Assembly: GCA_032871835.1 (NCBI GenBank)
Contig: CM065296.1
Span: forward strand, 50,187,288 to 50,251,287
Direction: 5' to 3'
Length of the DNA stretch: 64,000 nt
DNA from: Dipteronia dyeriana
Lineage: Eukaryota > Streptophyta > Magnoliopsida > Sapindales > Sapindaceae
Shown here: in pieces, positions 11,212 to 23,499 of the stretch
How the letters are laid out: each line of letters begins with the position of its first letter
Numbering within the stretch: the first letter of the stretch is position 1
Notes under the pieces: generated by a model
The model's input: the letters and a program-made list of their open reading frames with translations, nothing else
What the model was told of the DNA's origin: nothing
Databases searched by the model: none
Position numbers and translations under genes: made by a program

Positions 11212-13425
11212 AAGTAGTTTCCATCAATGTTGAAGTTGTTCTCAGAAAATACTTTGACGTTCACTTCAACGTTAAAGTGGTTTCCATAATGTAAAAGATA
11301 TTCCCTTTATTGTTGTTCCCGAAAATAACTATAACATTGGTTAAAACGTTAAGTGGTTTTTATCAACGTTGAAGTTGTTCCCAATGAGTAGTTGTTTTCG
11401 GGAACAACTTTGTTGTTAATTATAACGTTAGAGTGGTTTCCATAATGTAAAACTTGTTCCCTTTGTTAACGTTGAGTGGTTCCTTGGAACATCTCTAACG
11501 TTAGTTACAACGTCAAAGTTGTTTCCATTAACGTTGAATTTGTTCCCAATGAGTGGTTGTTCCCGGAAACAACTTTGACGTTAATTATAACGTTAGAGTG
11601 GTTTCCTTAATGTAAAAATTATTCCCTTTTATAAAGGTTGACTGGTTCCCGGGAACAATTGTAACGTTGATTAGAACGTTAAAGTGGTTTCTAACAACGT
11701 TGAAGTTGTTTCCATCAAGTAGTTGTTCTCGGGAACAAATTTGACGTTAATTACGACGATATACTGGTTTCCATAATCTAAAAGTTGTTCCTTTTATTAA
11801 GGTTGAGTGGTTTTCGGGAACAACTCTAACGTTGGTTAGAACGTCAAAGTGGTTTCAATCAACGTTGAAGTTGTTGTCAACAAGTAGTTATTCTCGGGAA
11901 CAACTTTGATGTTATAGATAATGTTAGAGTGATTTTCATAATATAAAAGTTGTTCCCTTTGTTAAGGTTGAGTGGTTCCCAGGAATAACTCTAACGTTGG
12001 TTAGAACGTGAAACTGGTTTCCATCAACGTTCAAGTTGTTTCCGGGAACAACTTTGACGTTAATTACAACGATCGAATGGTTTCTATAATGTAAAAGTTG
12101 TTCCCTTTATTAAGGTTGAGTGATTCTTAAGAATAACTCTAACGTTGGTTAGAACCTTAGAGTGGATTCCATCAATGTTAAAGTTGTTCCCAACGAGTAG
12201 TTGTTCCCGAGGACAACTTTGACGTTACGTGTAACGTTAGAGTGGTTTCTATAATATAAAAGTTGTTCCATTTATTAAGGTTGAGTGGTTCCCGGGAAAA
12301 ACTCTAACGTTGTTTAGAATGTCAAAGTGGTTTCAATCAACGTGGAAGTTGTTTCCAACAAGTAGTTGTTCCAGGGAACAACTTTGACGTCAATTACAAT
12401 GATAGATTGGTTTCCATTATCTAAAAGTTGTTCCTTTTGTTAAGGTTGAGTGGTTTTTAGGAACAACTCCGACGTTGGTTAGAACGTGAAAGTGGTTTCC
12501 ATCAACGTTGAAGTTGTTCCCAACGAGTAGTTGTTCTAGGGAACAACGTTAACTTTATGTATAACGCTAGAGTGGTTTCTAAAATATAAAATTTGTTCCC
12601 TTTATTAAGGTTGAGTTGTTCCTGGGAACAACTCTAACGTTGGTTAGAACGTCAAAGTGGTTTCCATCAACGTTAAAGTTGTTCCCAACAAGTAGTTGTT
12701 CTCGGGAACAACTTTGACGTTACGTATAATGTTACAGTGGTTTCTATAATATAAAAGTTGTTCCTTTTATTAAGGTTGAATGGTTCCTAGGAACAACTCT
12801 AGTGTTGGTTAGAACGTTAGAGTGGTTTCCATCAGCGTTAAAGTTGTTCCCAACGAGTAGTTGTTCTCGGGAACAACTTTGACGTTATGTATAACGTTCC
12901 AGTGGTTTCCGTAATATTTAAGTTGTTCCCTCCATTAAGGTTGAGTTGTTCCTGGGAACAACTCTAACGTTGGTTAAAATTTCAAAGTGGTTTCAATCAA
13001 CATTGAAATGTTTGCCAACGAGTAGTTGTTTCCGGGAACAACTTTGACGTTATAGATAACGTCAGAGTGGTTTCCGTAATATAAAAGTTGTTCCTTTTGT
13101 TAAGGTTGAGTGGTTCCCAGGAACAACCCTAATGTTGGATAAAATGTCATAGTGGTTTCATTCAACGTGGAAGTTGTTTCCAACGAGTAGTTGTTCCCGG
13201 GAACAACTTTGACGTTATAGATAGCGTTGGAGTGGTTTCCATAATATAAAAGTTGTTCCCTATGTTATGGTTGAGTGGTTTCCGGAAACAACTCTAACGT
13301 TAGTAAGAACATCAATCTAGTTTCCATCTACGTTGAAGTTGTTTCCAATGGGTAGTTATTCCCGGGAACAACTTTGATGTTAATTAAAACTTTAGGCTGG
13401 TTTCTGTAATATAAACGTTGTTCCT
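11212..13425. repeat. Satellite array, about 165-bp unit, about 13 copies
   Basis: The anchor GTTGA(G)TGGTT recurs at 11471, 11637, 11802, 11967, 12115, 12280, 12445, 12610, 12775, 12940, 13105 and 13270. Spacing is 165 or 166 bp except one 148-bp interval between 11967 and 12115. Each unit also carries an AACGTTGAAGTTGTTCC block and a core based on the palindrome AGTTGTTCCCGGGAACAACT. Units diverge by point changes but hardly by length. The 165-bp period is close to the nucleosome repeat length typical of plant satellites. There is no coding capacity. Confidence 0.93.
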
Positions 13426-13530
13426 TTTGTATTTATCTAAACTATTTTTATACTAAATTTTTTTTTCAAAATTATTATGATGTTATAATACTTTCAATTT
13501 CCCATTATCAGCAAACTAATTATATTAATT

Positions 13531-13535
13531 ACTAA
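13531..13535. repeat. Target-site duplication, left (element D)
   Basis: ACTAA, repeated at 24984-24988. Confidence 0.9.
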
Positions 13536-14420
13536 TGTTATATGTATATTTTATTAAAAGTACAAGTCACTGACAGATAAGACAACCTCCCAAAATGTTT
13601 GCTAGATAAGCATCCAAACTGGCAATTGAAGAACACCGTCGGTGGTATCACCAAAACATGAGAACCCGAGTAAAGTCGAATACGAATATTCAGCTCATTC
13701 ACCTTTACTCGGGACAACATGAGAAGCTCGAGTAAAGAGGTTGTCAAGAAATATATGATCCACATAAGTAAATGAGCCTAGAGAAGGGATCTAGAATCTC
13801 ACTCCAATATGTAAACATCCTTATTCCATTCCCCCGTATTAGAGGAGGAAAGAACTTAAAAGCTTCCAGAAGGATAAACATCAAACTGGAAACAAGTCCA
13901 AATCAAGCAATAACTCTACTCTTCTAGAAGATTACACATCGATTCGGAAATAAATCCTAAACGGACAGTGCAATTAGAATCCCACGAAGATTCAGACTCG
14001 ATCCACAAGATCTCAGAAACAGGAAAGAAGACAAAGATGACTTCAACAAACAACTAGTTCCAATCAAACACTATCATATTTCCTTATATGTAACAAGGAT
14101 TAGGATTCTATACAAATATAAATAGACCTACAATCTCACTACAAAACAAAAACAGAAGATGGATAACATAGGGAACATAAAGTAATCACTGAAAAAGAGA
14201 GGCAAGAGAGATCGAGTGGTGTAATTATTTATTTAATAGTGGATTTGGCTTGGTTTTTCTTACAACCACTCGTGGATGTTTCTCTGGTCACCGAAGTTTT
14301 ACCACTTATACTCGTGTCATAAACATATCAATTGCATTCTCTTTCTCTTTCCTTTTTAACAGGTCATAATCGAACCAAGCGTTGTAGACTTTCTTACCCA
14401 TTAAGAAATTGACGTCAACA
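13536..14420 (+). repeat. 5' LTR of element D
   Basis: 885 bp, starting TGTTATATG and ending GACGTCAACA. It contains TATAAATA at 14117-14124, likely the core promoter. A TC-rich tract near 14338-14357 is shorter than in the 3' LTR. Confidence 0.93.
14117..14124 (+). promoter_or_regulatory. TATA box in 5' LTR of element D
   Basis: TATAAATA, conserved in the 3' LTR at 24668-24675. Element C has the same motif at the equivalent LTR position on its own strand. Confidence 0.65.
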
Positions 14421-14421
14421 A

Positions 14422-14446
14422 TTGATGCTAGAAGGAGGGGTTGAAC
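14422..14446 (+). promoter_or_regulatory. Primer binding site, tRNA-Asn (element D)
   Basis: Directly after the 5' LTR, GCTAGAAGGAGGGGT continues into TGAACC. This matches the complement of the 3' end of plant tRNA-Asn through the acceptor stem and into the T arm. The outermost bases (TTGAT instead of TGGC) are decayed. Confidence 0.7.
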
Positions 14447-14529
14447 CTTCAATCTATTTAAACGATGTCTGGTGATGGAAGTAAATACGGTTCCAGAGAC
14501 ATATGAACATCGCTAGATAATGTTCACTA

Positions 14530-16315
14530 ATGGGGGACCACCCAGTATCCCACAACCATCACTGGGAGCCAACCGGTATCCCTGGCTGGCATCCAGCGAG
14601 TCCCTCCGACCACCAAGGACATAGCGCACCGTTTAAGGGATGCATTGCAATAGTTATTGATAGATACGGCGAAGGAAGGAATAGATCTGTTAGCTATAAA
14701 AGAGACGAATCCTATAAACCAACCATCCCCATAAAATTAGTTACCTCTCAGGCTTCAATCGGTAATAGTTGGGCTAGAACCAGACGCGTTAGCAGCCGTT
14801 AGAAATTCAAATCCTACCAACCAGAATGGGGGTACATCGCATAACCAGGACAAGGATCTTAATATGCCCACAGAACGGCCTCGCCAAAAATGAAGCCATG
14901 GTAAAATGGAGCATGATAGGCACCACAAACATGGTCGACGGAGGGATCGGTCATCATTATTAGAAGACAGCGACCATCATCATCGTAAACGCCATCGTGG
15001 AATTATACACTTGCAAGGATTGGCTCGTGAAACCCGGAGGCAGGACGAAGATGAACTAGATACAGGTTTGACGTTCACTCGAGACTTCAACCATCAGGAC
15101 ATTCGATGGGCGACAGAGATATTATGATACAGAGCCTGACCTAAGAATTTGAGAATAATAGTCGTCAAATGGATGCGCTAATCAGGCGTTACAGACACAA
15201 TGAGTTGTCTGAAGACGATTCTGACAGCCCTTTCACTAGAGACATTCTGCGAACACCATTCTTGGAGAGATTCAGAATGCTGCACGTGGAACAATTCAGA
15301 AAGGATACAGATCCCAAGGAGCATGTCAGACGGTATAAGAGCGATATGGCCCAATATGCCCATAACAATCCCTTGTTATGTCTTAACTTCCCACAGACAC
15401 TTGGGGATGTAGGCTCAAGGTGATTCAGAAGATTGTCCTTGGTAAGTATTGGGAGTTTCGGGAAATTGAGCAGAAGCTTCTCAAGAAAATTTCTCGGGAA
15501 TGTGCATAGGAAAAAATCAGTGGCATACCTTTCTCAACTAAAATAAGGGAAAGACGAGAAACTGAAAAAGTACCTGGGAAGATTCGGCCAAGCAGTCTTA
15601 GAAATTGGCAGTGCAAATGATGAAGCAATAATCGATGCATTCATAAACAACCTACAGAACAGACGGTTGTCTTTTGACTTAAGAAGAGCTCGTCTAACTA
15701 GATACGCAGACATGATGGACATGGTAGGAGAATATGCATTGGCTGAAGAAGAAGAGTTGGCAACAGGAGGTTGTTACATGCATGGAGGAAGACCTGAGCA
15801 AAAAGATGCCAAATCAAAGAACCATAAAAGGAAACAACAAGGAAATAGCAAAGAAAGAAACAAAAAAGGGGGAAACGAACGTAGTACTGACCAAACCAGG
15901 GACAAGTTTCAAGGAAAGTACACAAACTACACCCCGCTTCGGAAAAGACAGGACGAGATCCTGACAATATTGGAAGAAAAGAATCTGGTGAAGAAGCTAT
16001 GAGGGCGGTCATAATTTAATCGACGAGACATGGCAAAGTATTACAGATTCTACAAAGAGAGAGGACATGAGACCTCTTAATGTTACCAGCTTAGAGATCA
16101 TGTAGAAACCCTTTTCCGAGAAGGGTATATGCAAGATATTATCTTGAAGAAAGATGAGAAGACAAAAGCTCGAAAAGAAACCAAGTTTGGAGATCACAAC
16201 TCATATCGGAACAAAAAGGTCAGTTCCGAGGGGAGCAGAGCGATTCAAACCATCTTTGGAGGACCTTCAAATGGGAGAAGTAACAGAGAACGGACTCAGG
16301 AAATCCTAGAAGCAA
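14530..16315 (+). pseudogene. Element D gag (Tat-type), broken
   Basis: Structural protein of the retrotransposon particle. Similarity to element C gag is visible in pieces: the N-terminal part at 14530-15127 (His/Arg-rich), the retrotransposon gag core at 15169-15423 (TDPKEHVRRYKSDMAQYAHN), the C-terminal core at 15667-16002 (RRARLTRYADMMDMVGEYAL), then a basic stretch (GKYTNYTPLRKRQDEIL). An atypical zinc-knuckle-like block follows at about 16025-16110 (FYKERGHET, then LRDHVETLFREGYM). Several stop codons and frame changes separate the pieces, so no complete protein can be made. Confidence 0.85.
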
Positions 16316-16319
16316 GGTA

Positions 16320-19300
16320 GAATTTCAACGTTATTTCCATCGAGCCTGATCCAAAGAGAATAAAGAAAGAATGGGACCTAATATTGTTTATTAAAGCTGA
16401 TTCATATGGGGTCGACGTTCGACCAATTGACGCTATCATCATTAGCGCCCGAATTGGCCATAGGGAAGTTCGAAGGATACTAGTGGACAACGGTAGCTCA
16501 ACAAACATCCTCAGTGTAGTTGTTTATGATCAGATGAGATTGGATCGAAAGAACTTGTAACCTTTTCATACCCTACTCAGAGGATTTGTAAGAGTCGAGG
16601 TCAAGTCTCTAGGAATGGCGAAATTACACATGAAAATTGGAGTGGTACCTTGCTAGAAAACGATGCTTCTCGACTTTGTAGTGGTAGACATGGAGAACTG
16701 GCCTTAAAATGCCTTACTGGGTCGACCTTTCATAAACAAAACAAAGGCAGTAATTGTAACCTATGCCTTGATGAACAAATTCCTGATAGAATAGGGGTGG
16801 GAACGATCAAGGGTTGGCAGAAATTAGCCAGAAGAGCTAATCTCTCTGTTTATAAGGACAAAGATAACACTGAGCACCAAGTGTGTACCCTGACTCAACC
16901 GGATCAGACTAAGCAAAGAGAATCATTGATGTTTGAGTTTGACCCAAGGGAGGAACCCGAAACATCAAAGAATGAGCTAACAGAGGAAGTAGTCTTAAAG
17001 GAAGACGAACCAGCAAAGAAGGTTAAAATCGAAGCTAATTTAGAAGAAAAGGTCAGGACAGATCTCATCAATTTGCTTAGAGAATACAAAGACATATTCA
17101 CGTGGAGTCATTAAGACATGGTAGAGATAGACACACTAGTGATATCACATCACTTGGCTGTGGATCCGAGCGTAAAACCTTTAATTCAAAAAAGAAGATC
17201 TTTTAACCTCGAAAGGAGTCGGGTAATCAAGCAGAAGGTAGAGAAGTTATTCGCTGTAGGATCTATCTGTAATGGGTAGCAAATGTTGTATTGGTCTAGA
17301 AGAAAAATGGTTAATGGAGAATGTGCCTGGATTTCAGAAATTTGAACAAAGCCTGCCCAAAAGATAATTTTCCACTTCCCCGAATAGACCAGTTGGTCGA
17401 TGCTACATCAGGTCATTAACTGCTTAGTTTCATGGATGAATATTCAGGATATAACCAAATCCGGATGAACAAAGCAGATGAAGATAAAACGGAATTCACA
17501 ACCGGCTAGGATTTATACTGCTACATAGTGATGCCCTTTGGGCTAAAAAATGTTAGGGCCACATATCAAATAGGAAGGAACAAAATTTTAACCAAAGGAA
17601 GGAACATGGAGGTTTACATGGAGGAACATGTTAACCAAAGGTTAACCAAATGACTGGTCAACTGAATTTTTGCTAGTCAAATAGGAAGGAACATGGAGGT
17701 TTACATAGACAACATGTTAACCAAAGGTATCACAGTAGTCGGACTTGCGCGAAACATTTGATGTTCTGAGGAGATACCAGATGAAGTTAAATCCGAACAA
17801 GTGCCTATTCGGGGTTCTTTCGGGGAGATTCCTCGATTTCCAAGTTCACCAGAAAGGGATCAAAGTAAATCCCGAGAAGATTAAAGCCCTCGAAGAAATG
17901 ATTTCTCTAAGAACCTTAAAATAGGTGCAACGCCTGACGAGATGCCTAGCTTCCCTAGGCAGATTCTTTTCGAAAGCCACGGACATATGCACACAATTTT
18001 TCAAAATAATCAAAAAGGGGAAGACACTCGAATGGAATGCAGAATATGATTTGGCATTTCAGAAGATAAAAGAATACTTAGGACATGCACCTATCCTCTC
18101 GAAACCAAAGGAAGGAGAAGTACTTTGTCTGTACTTGTCCCTTACAGAATTAGTCATAAGCTCGGTCTGAGTCAGAACAGAGGATGGAATACAAAAGCCA
18201 GTATACTATATAAGCATGGCTCTTCTTCCGACTGAAACCAGATAATCTCAGGCAGAAAAGATGGATTTAGCATTAGTTTCGGTAGCAAGGAAGCCAGATC
18301 ATATTTTCAGGCACATGCAATCAAGGTATTCACCGACTGTCCGCTTAAGCAATTTCTATTGAAACTTGAGATTTCAGGGAGATTAACTAAATAGGCAATC
18401 GAGCTGAGTGAATTCGATATTAAATATGAGCCTAGGACATTACTCAAGGGCCAAGTAGTGGCGGATTTTGTAGCAGAGTTCACAGTGCCAGATTTAAAGG
18501 CAAAAAGAATGTTGGGTAGATGTTTCTCATGGAAATTATATGTTGTCGGCTCCTCGACACTCATGGCAGCGGGCAAGGATCGTGGTATGCACCCCAAAAG
18601 AAGATGAAGTTGAATGTGCCATGAGATTCGACTTCAAAGCAACAAATAACCAAGCAAAATACGAGGCACTCATGGCAGGGCTTAAAGTTTGCATCACACT
18701 TGGAGCAGATGAGGTCGAGATATTCAGCGACTCACAGGTAGTCGTCAACCAAATCCTAGATGAATATTAGGCCAGGGATGAAAGTATGATGGCTTACTTG
18801 GGAATAACAAAACAACTCTTCCAACAGTTCAAAGAATATAGGATTGTCCAGATCCCTCAAGAAGAAAATGAAAAAGCACATGCTTTGTCCAAGCTAGCAT
18901 CATCAACAACCACAATCAGACCAAATAATATCTCAATCGCACATCTTCTTAGGCCAAGTATAGTTAAGCCAAAAGACCTTGAAGTTGTAGAAATCTAAAC
19001 ACCGTCAGACGGTTGGATGACTCAGTTAAAAAGGTACTTGAAAGAGGATGTACTCCTAGAAGACCCCTTGGAGGCAAAACACATCAGGTACAGGTCAGCC
19101 GGGTATACTATAATTGGAGGAGAATTATACAGAAGAGAATTTTCCTAAACACTCCAAAGGTACGTATCAGAGGAAGACGAACACCGGATATTAAAGGAAA
19201 TCCATAATGGCGTGTGTGGAAACAGTACATGAGGCAAAAGCTTAGCACACAAGGTACTCAGTCAAGGTTTTTACTGGCCTTCTCTATTCTCTGATGCACA

Positions 19301-20095
19301 GTGATGTTCAGAAAATTGCAACGCTTGCCAAAGGATTGCCAATGAGATTCGAAAACCACTTGAACACCTCAGAAGTCTTACATCCCCATGGCCATTCGCC
19401 ATGTGGGACTTGGTCTTAATTGGTCCGCTGCCAGCAGGAACAAAGGGTGGAGAAAAGCAAGCAATTGTGGCTGTTGATTATTTCACTAAGTGGGTGGAAG
19501 CTGAAGCATTAGTGCACATCACATAAGCAAACACCATAAACTTTGCGAAGAATAACATATTCTACAGGTTTGGAGTCCCGACTATTATTATCATTGATAA
19601 AAACACCCAATTTGACAATAAAAAATTTAGGTAATTGTGTAGAGAGTACTAGATTTCAAATTATTATGCTACACCTGCTCACCCTCAAACAAATGACAAG
19701 CCAAAGCAGTGAACAAAGTCATCAAGCACATGCTCAAAGTGAAACTGGATGCCAAAAAGGACAGTTGGGTTGAAAAACTTCCTGAAGTATTATGGGCTTA
19801 TTGGACAACGGTAAGGGCTTCTACAAGAGAAACACCTTTTTCTTTAGCATTCGAAATAGAGGCCGTCTTCTCGGTAGAAACATCATATATGTCGCCCAGA
19901 GTAAGGTTATATGATGAAGATCATAATATTGATATGTTGTTACAAGGCTTGGATGAGTTGGAAGAAAAAAAGGAGAAATCCTGAGTGCAAAATACGACAT
20001 ATCAACGAATAGTGGTAGGCACTACAATTCTCATGTTCGGGTTAGAAAGTTCTGAATGGGAGACCTGGTGCTCAGAAGAGTTCCGAATTTTATAA
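16320..20095 (+). pseudogene. Element D pol: protease, RT, RNase H (two), integrase, broken
   Basis: Order and motifs follow Ty3/gypsy pol. The aspartic protease motif VDNGSS lies near 16480-16500. The RT fingers and palm start at about 17100. The YIDD catalytic box is altered to YIDN near 17710, beside a local duplication (17565-17726). The gypsy RNase H is followed by a second, archaeal-type RNase H at 18540-18770 (FDFKATNNQAKYEALMAG, EIFSDSQVVVNQ). Integrase runs from about 19230 to 20000 (VAVDYFTKWVEAEALVHIT). Its second catalytic block reads IDKNTQFDN where DNGTQFDN is expected. Many stops and shifts are present. It copied RNA to DNA and integrated it; now it is dead. Confidence 0.88.
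17565..17730 (+). repeat. Local imperfect duplication inside element D RT
   Basis: The block AGGAAGGAACATGGAGG with TTTACAT and ACATGTTAACCAAAGG appears twice in altered forms within about 160 bp, with extra TTAACCAAA copies. It falls on the segment encoding the RT catalytic box and disrupts it. Element C has only one copy at the equivalent site. Confidence 0.7.
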
Positions 20096-20975
20096 ACTGT
20101 CAATAAATTTTTACAAGTCCATGTGAGGCGGAGCTGAAGATTTCGAATTCTTACCGATGATTGGATCAAACACCATTTCATATTCATGGAGAAGGCTTTT
20201 GTTTGAAGGAAAAATGATTGTATCAACCAGATCATCCATCCAAGCACTATAGTCCATTCCAGAGACAGGTTCAACATCGGGCTCCGACCCGTCCACCCCA
20301 GTTTCCTGACTGGAATAGAAAGTTGAAAGAGAATGCTCGATCGAGACCTCTAGGTGCATAGGATGGGGTTCTTTTCCTTGGTTGCGACAATAAGCTCTCT
20401 ACTCTTTCATCTGAGTCCAAAGAGCCTTCGAGGACCGATCCACGTGATTTCTGATTGACAACTCCCAATTGGCTCGGACGTTATCAGTCACCTGATTCTT
20501 AATTTTGAAGAACTCGCTAGCTGAAACCAACCCTCATTGAAACAGCCTGAGTAGCAAAACATCATAAACTGGAGACCTCTTAAAGTGATCAACCCCTTAA
20601 ACTTCAAGTTCCAGCTTGGCTTCCTTAGAAAGGGGCTCAACCATCAGAGTCTGACGCTTAAAGTCTTCAATTTTGCACTCATAGGACGACTTTGCTTTTT
20701 CGACCTCTTATTCGGCCCGAAGCATCGATTCCTAGGCAGTGGAGAGCAAGTCTTGTAATGATTTAGCCTTTTCCTCAGCAGAGGTCCTCTCATCGGCCTC
20801 CATCTGCTTCACCAAGTAGCGATCGGTGAACTCCTGGGCAGAACTCGCCTCATTTTGATAGGCCGCCTCAATCCGAGCACGGTTATCCTTATTCTTATTT
20901 AACTGAGCTTCCAAACGCCTTATCCGATTAGCTTGGTGTTGTTACGTTTGAACAGCCTCAGCAAACTCAGCAACC

Positions 20976-21424
20976 CTGTAAATAAATAGGTTAAAGAAGC
21001 CTGAATTAAGGCACATTGAGGTGAAGTTCGGTTCAGTGTCCATTTGGAAGAGTTTGTCTACTGGTTAAAAGTGATTTTTTAATTAAAAAAGTTGTTTTTA
21101 AAAAATTTCGTGTTGTTTGGTTGCCACCCAATAGAGCTTTTAGATAATAAAAAAAGCTGTTTTACGTCTACTTGGAGAAGCTCAAATTTAAGGCTTTTCC
21201 AAGTAGATCTTTTTGAGCTTTTTTAATAACCCTAAAAATTCTAATATAACCTTATCATTTAAAATAGTTTTTGAATATTTTGGTAATCTTACCATTTAAA
21301 AAAGCTTTTTTTAATTGACAATCAAACGACCAACATCTTCCCAGTAAAAGTTGTACTTGTAAAAGGTCTACTCTAAAAGATCTACTTGAAGAAGCTCTCC
21401 CAAACGGAGCCTCAGAAGACTTAC
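20976..21424 (-). other. Intron 2 of element D antisense gene, enlarged by a MITE
   Basis: The minus-strand donor is GTAAGT at 21424-21419, just after a CGACCTAC exon end. The acceptor is TTTACAG before GGTTGCTGAG. Removing the 368-bp MITE-like insert leaves about 80 bp, close to the 72-bp intron of element C (50777-50848). Confidence 0.75.
21040..21407. mobile_element. MITE-like repeat, copy 2, with terminal inverted repeats
   Basis: 368 bp with imperfect inverted ends: CCATTTGGAAGAGTTT on the left against CCGTTTGGGAGAGCTT from the inverted right end. It is AT-rich and non-coding. It has about 290 bp of similarity to 7821-8112. I find no clear target duplication. It lies wholly within intron 2 of the antisense gene, so it need not have harmed that gene. 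Confidence 0.75.
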
Positions 21425-22270
21425 GTAGGTCGCACTATTGAAAATATTATGAAGGCGCTCCGTAGGGGAACCATTTCTGAAGTGGCTCCAATGATCATTA
21501 CCAATAAAAGCACGATCGGAAGACATAGTCTTCAGCATATCCTGGGGGGAAGGGCTAATAGGCTGTTCCGAGAACCCTACTTCTGTAGTTTCAACCTTAG
21601 GGGGGAACGAGTTCTCTCTGTTCAAACTCTCTCGAGGATTCTCCCCTTCTTCCGAAGACTTCTCCATTTGAGCACTCTTGGAATCCCTAGCGTCAGCATC
21701 TTTGTCGCTCGACTTAATGAACGACACCACTCTTGGAACTTTTGGAGGAGGACGACCAGAAGAATGATTTGCCTTCCTTTTTTTGGCCAGAGTAGGGCAG
21801 AAACCAAGATCAGCTGCAAGATCTTTCTAGTGTTCAGTTATATCTTGAGAAGGCTAAAAAAAACCAGGAAGTGAAGGATCAACCTGTTCAACAAGGGGTT
21901 CCCTAACTCTTTCCTCACCTCTATAAAAAAAACTGCTCAAGCGGCACCCCATTGATGGGGGAATTAGGCTCCTTAGACGCTACACCAATAGGATGCCCTT
22001 CTTGCCTTCCCATATCCTCGGGCAGTCTTTGGTCATTATTAGGCCCAATGAGACCACTTGGGCCGCTTAATTTCTCCACACTCGGCTGTACGACCTCCTT
22101 AGGGATGTACTCAGGAACTTTTTCATTTGCTTCCTCGAAATTCTCATCGGATTCATCTTCAAGTGAAGCAATCCCCTCTTTCCTTTGACGAGAAGCCTCT
22201 TTATGACTTGCATGAATATACGTCTTCACCTGGCGAGCTTGGGCGTCACAGAAGATATCCATATCATACA

Positions 22271-22351
22271 CTGAATTCGAAAGGGATAAGGAGTTAAAAA
22301 GGTACAAACGGTAAAAGCGAAAAAATAAGAGCAACAAGAAAGTTTACTTAC
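22271..22351 (-). other. Intron 1 of element D antisense gene
   Basis: On the minus strand it begins GTAAGT and ends TTCAG before TGTATGA. Element C has an 87-bp intron at the same protein position, with the same GTAAGT donor and the same TGTATGA after the acceptor. Confidence 0.75.
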
Positions 22352-23499
22352 ATTGTCTGGGACGAGCTTAAATCTGAGCGAAGAAGCCAAGATCCATCAT
22401 TTTCTTCTCATAAAAAAGGTAAGACTTTTCTTCTTTTCTCTAAAGTGCGCACAGCAGCCAGAGCAAGATTAGACAACTCGGCGTCAATAAAAACAAGTCG
22501 CGTTTTGTTCCAGCGATCAGGAGAACAAAATTATCGAGGAATTTTTAGCACCTCTCGAGCTTCACCTACCAAATGCTCAACTTGACTACCCCAATTCCCT
22601 CGTGCGAAAAACCAACTATTTTTCCATTATTTGTTTGAAGTAGGAAAACCCCAGATAAAACCCTTTTCTTGATATCTAGGGAAGTTTTGACACCCCGACT
22701 AACCTTAACTGCATTGGGAATCCAGCTATCCGGTTGGCTGGATAAGAGAAAATAAGTCTTAGTTTGACCGGACTGCCTAAGAGTGTAGAAGTGCCTAATT
22801 TCACGAGGAGAAGGTGGCGGCAACTTCATTTAGCTCCACATATGCCACATACTCATTAAGATCCTATAGCTGTTCGGGGCAAACTGGGCCGGAGCGATCC
22901 CTACCTCAGCTAAGAATCAGGTAATAAAGGGTTGAAGAGGAAGAGTCACCTCACAGCTGAGCATAGATCCGTAAATTGCCACCATACCCGGAGGAAGGTT
23001 CCACACGGTCTTATTACCAATAAGTGTCATTAAGATGGAATTGTCCATATCAAACCGAGCACGATATTTCTCAATCTCCGTATCCCCGACCACGATATTT
23101 CTCAATCTCCGTATCCCCGACCATGTTTGGTTCGACATCATATGCACTCGGGTAGTCAAGAGAAAAGAGAATCTGAGAGGCACAATGTTCTTTTTCAACA
23201 TCGTTCTCACTAACCACTTGCCTCCCAATCTAAACGTCGCTTGAACCATGTCTGCCAACTGCCCGATTACTTTGATGCTTCCCCATCCTAGATCGTAAAA
23301 GAACCCTATGATGATCAGAAATAGAAGACTCAGAGCTGGAAGAAGATTCAGGGCTAGGGCTAGAAGGAACACCATGGTAAAGCCTAGAAACATCAACATT
23401 CAAAAAATAAGGATGCTTAAGAGGTGATTCCCCTAATAATTTATAAATACACGATACTAAATAAGTATCTTCACGCTCAAGTGCATCAAAGGCCATAAC

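Larger units (their letters stand above)
20111..23496 (-). pseudogene. Element D antisense gene (putative gypsy-type transposon protein), spliced, degraded
   Basis: A gene opposite to gag-pol, matching in order and sequence the antisense gene of element C. The start is the ATG at 23494-23496 (MAFDALERED). The N-terminal part has a Ser/Glu-rich tract and RSRMGKHQS. The conserved core is at about 23100-22600 (WNLPPGMVAIYGSMLS, LPLQPFIT, REIRHFYTLRQSGQTKTY). After intron 1 (22271-22351) comes VYDMDIFCDAQARQVKTYI. After intron 2 (20976-21424) comes a coiled-coil-rich segment, and the gene ends with WMDDLVDTII and LLHEYEMVFDP. The family resembles the plant 'putative gypsy type transposon' domain. 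Function is unknown. Several stops and shifts are present. Confidence 0.82.

Noticed and set aside
11212..13425. CRISPR-like regular repeats
   Set aside because: Whole 165-bp units are repeated, with no unique spacers, in a plant genome; this is a satellite.
21032..21415. Target duplication for MITE copy 2
   Set aside because: Flanks CAGTGT and AGCCTC do not match at any usual length, so the ends may be off by some bases.
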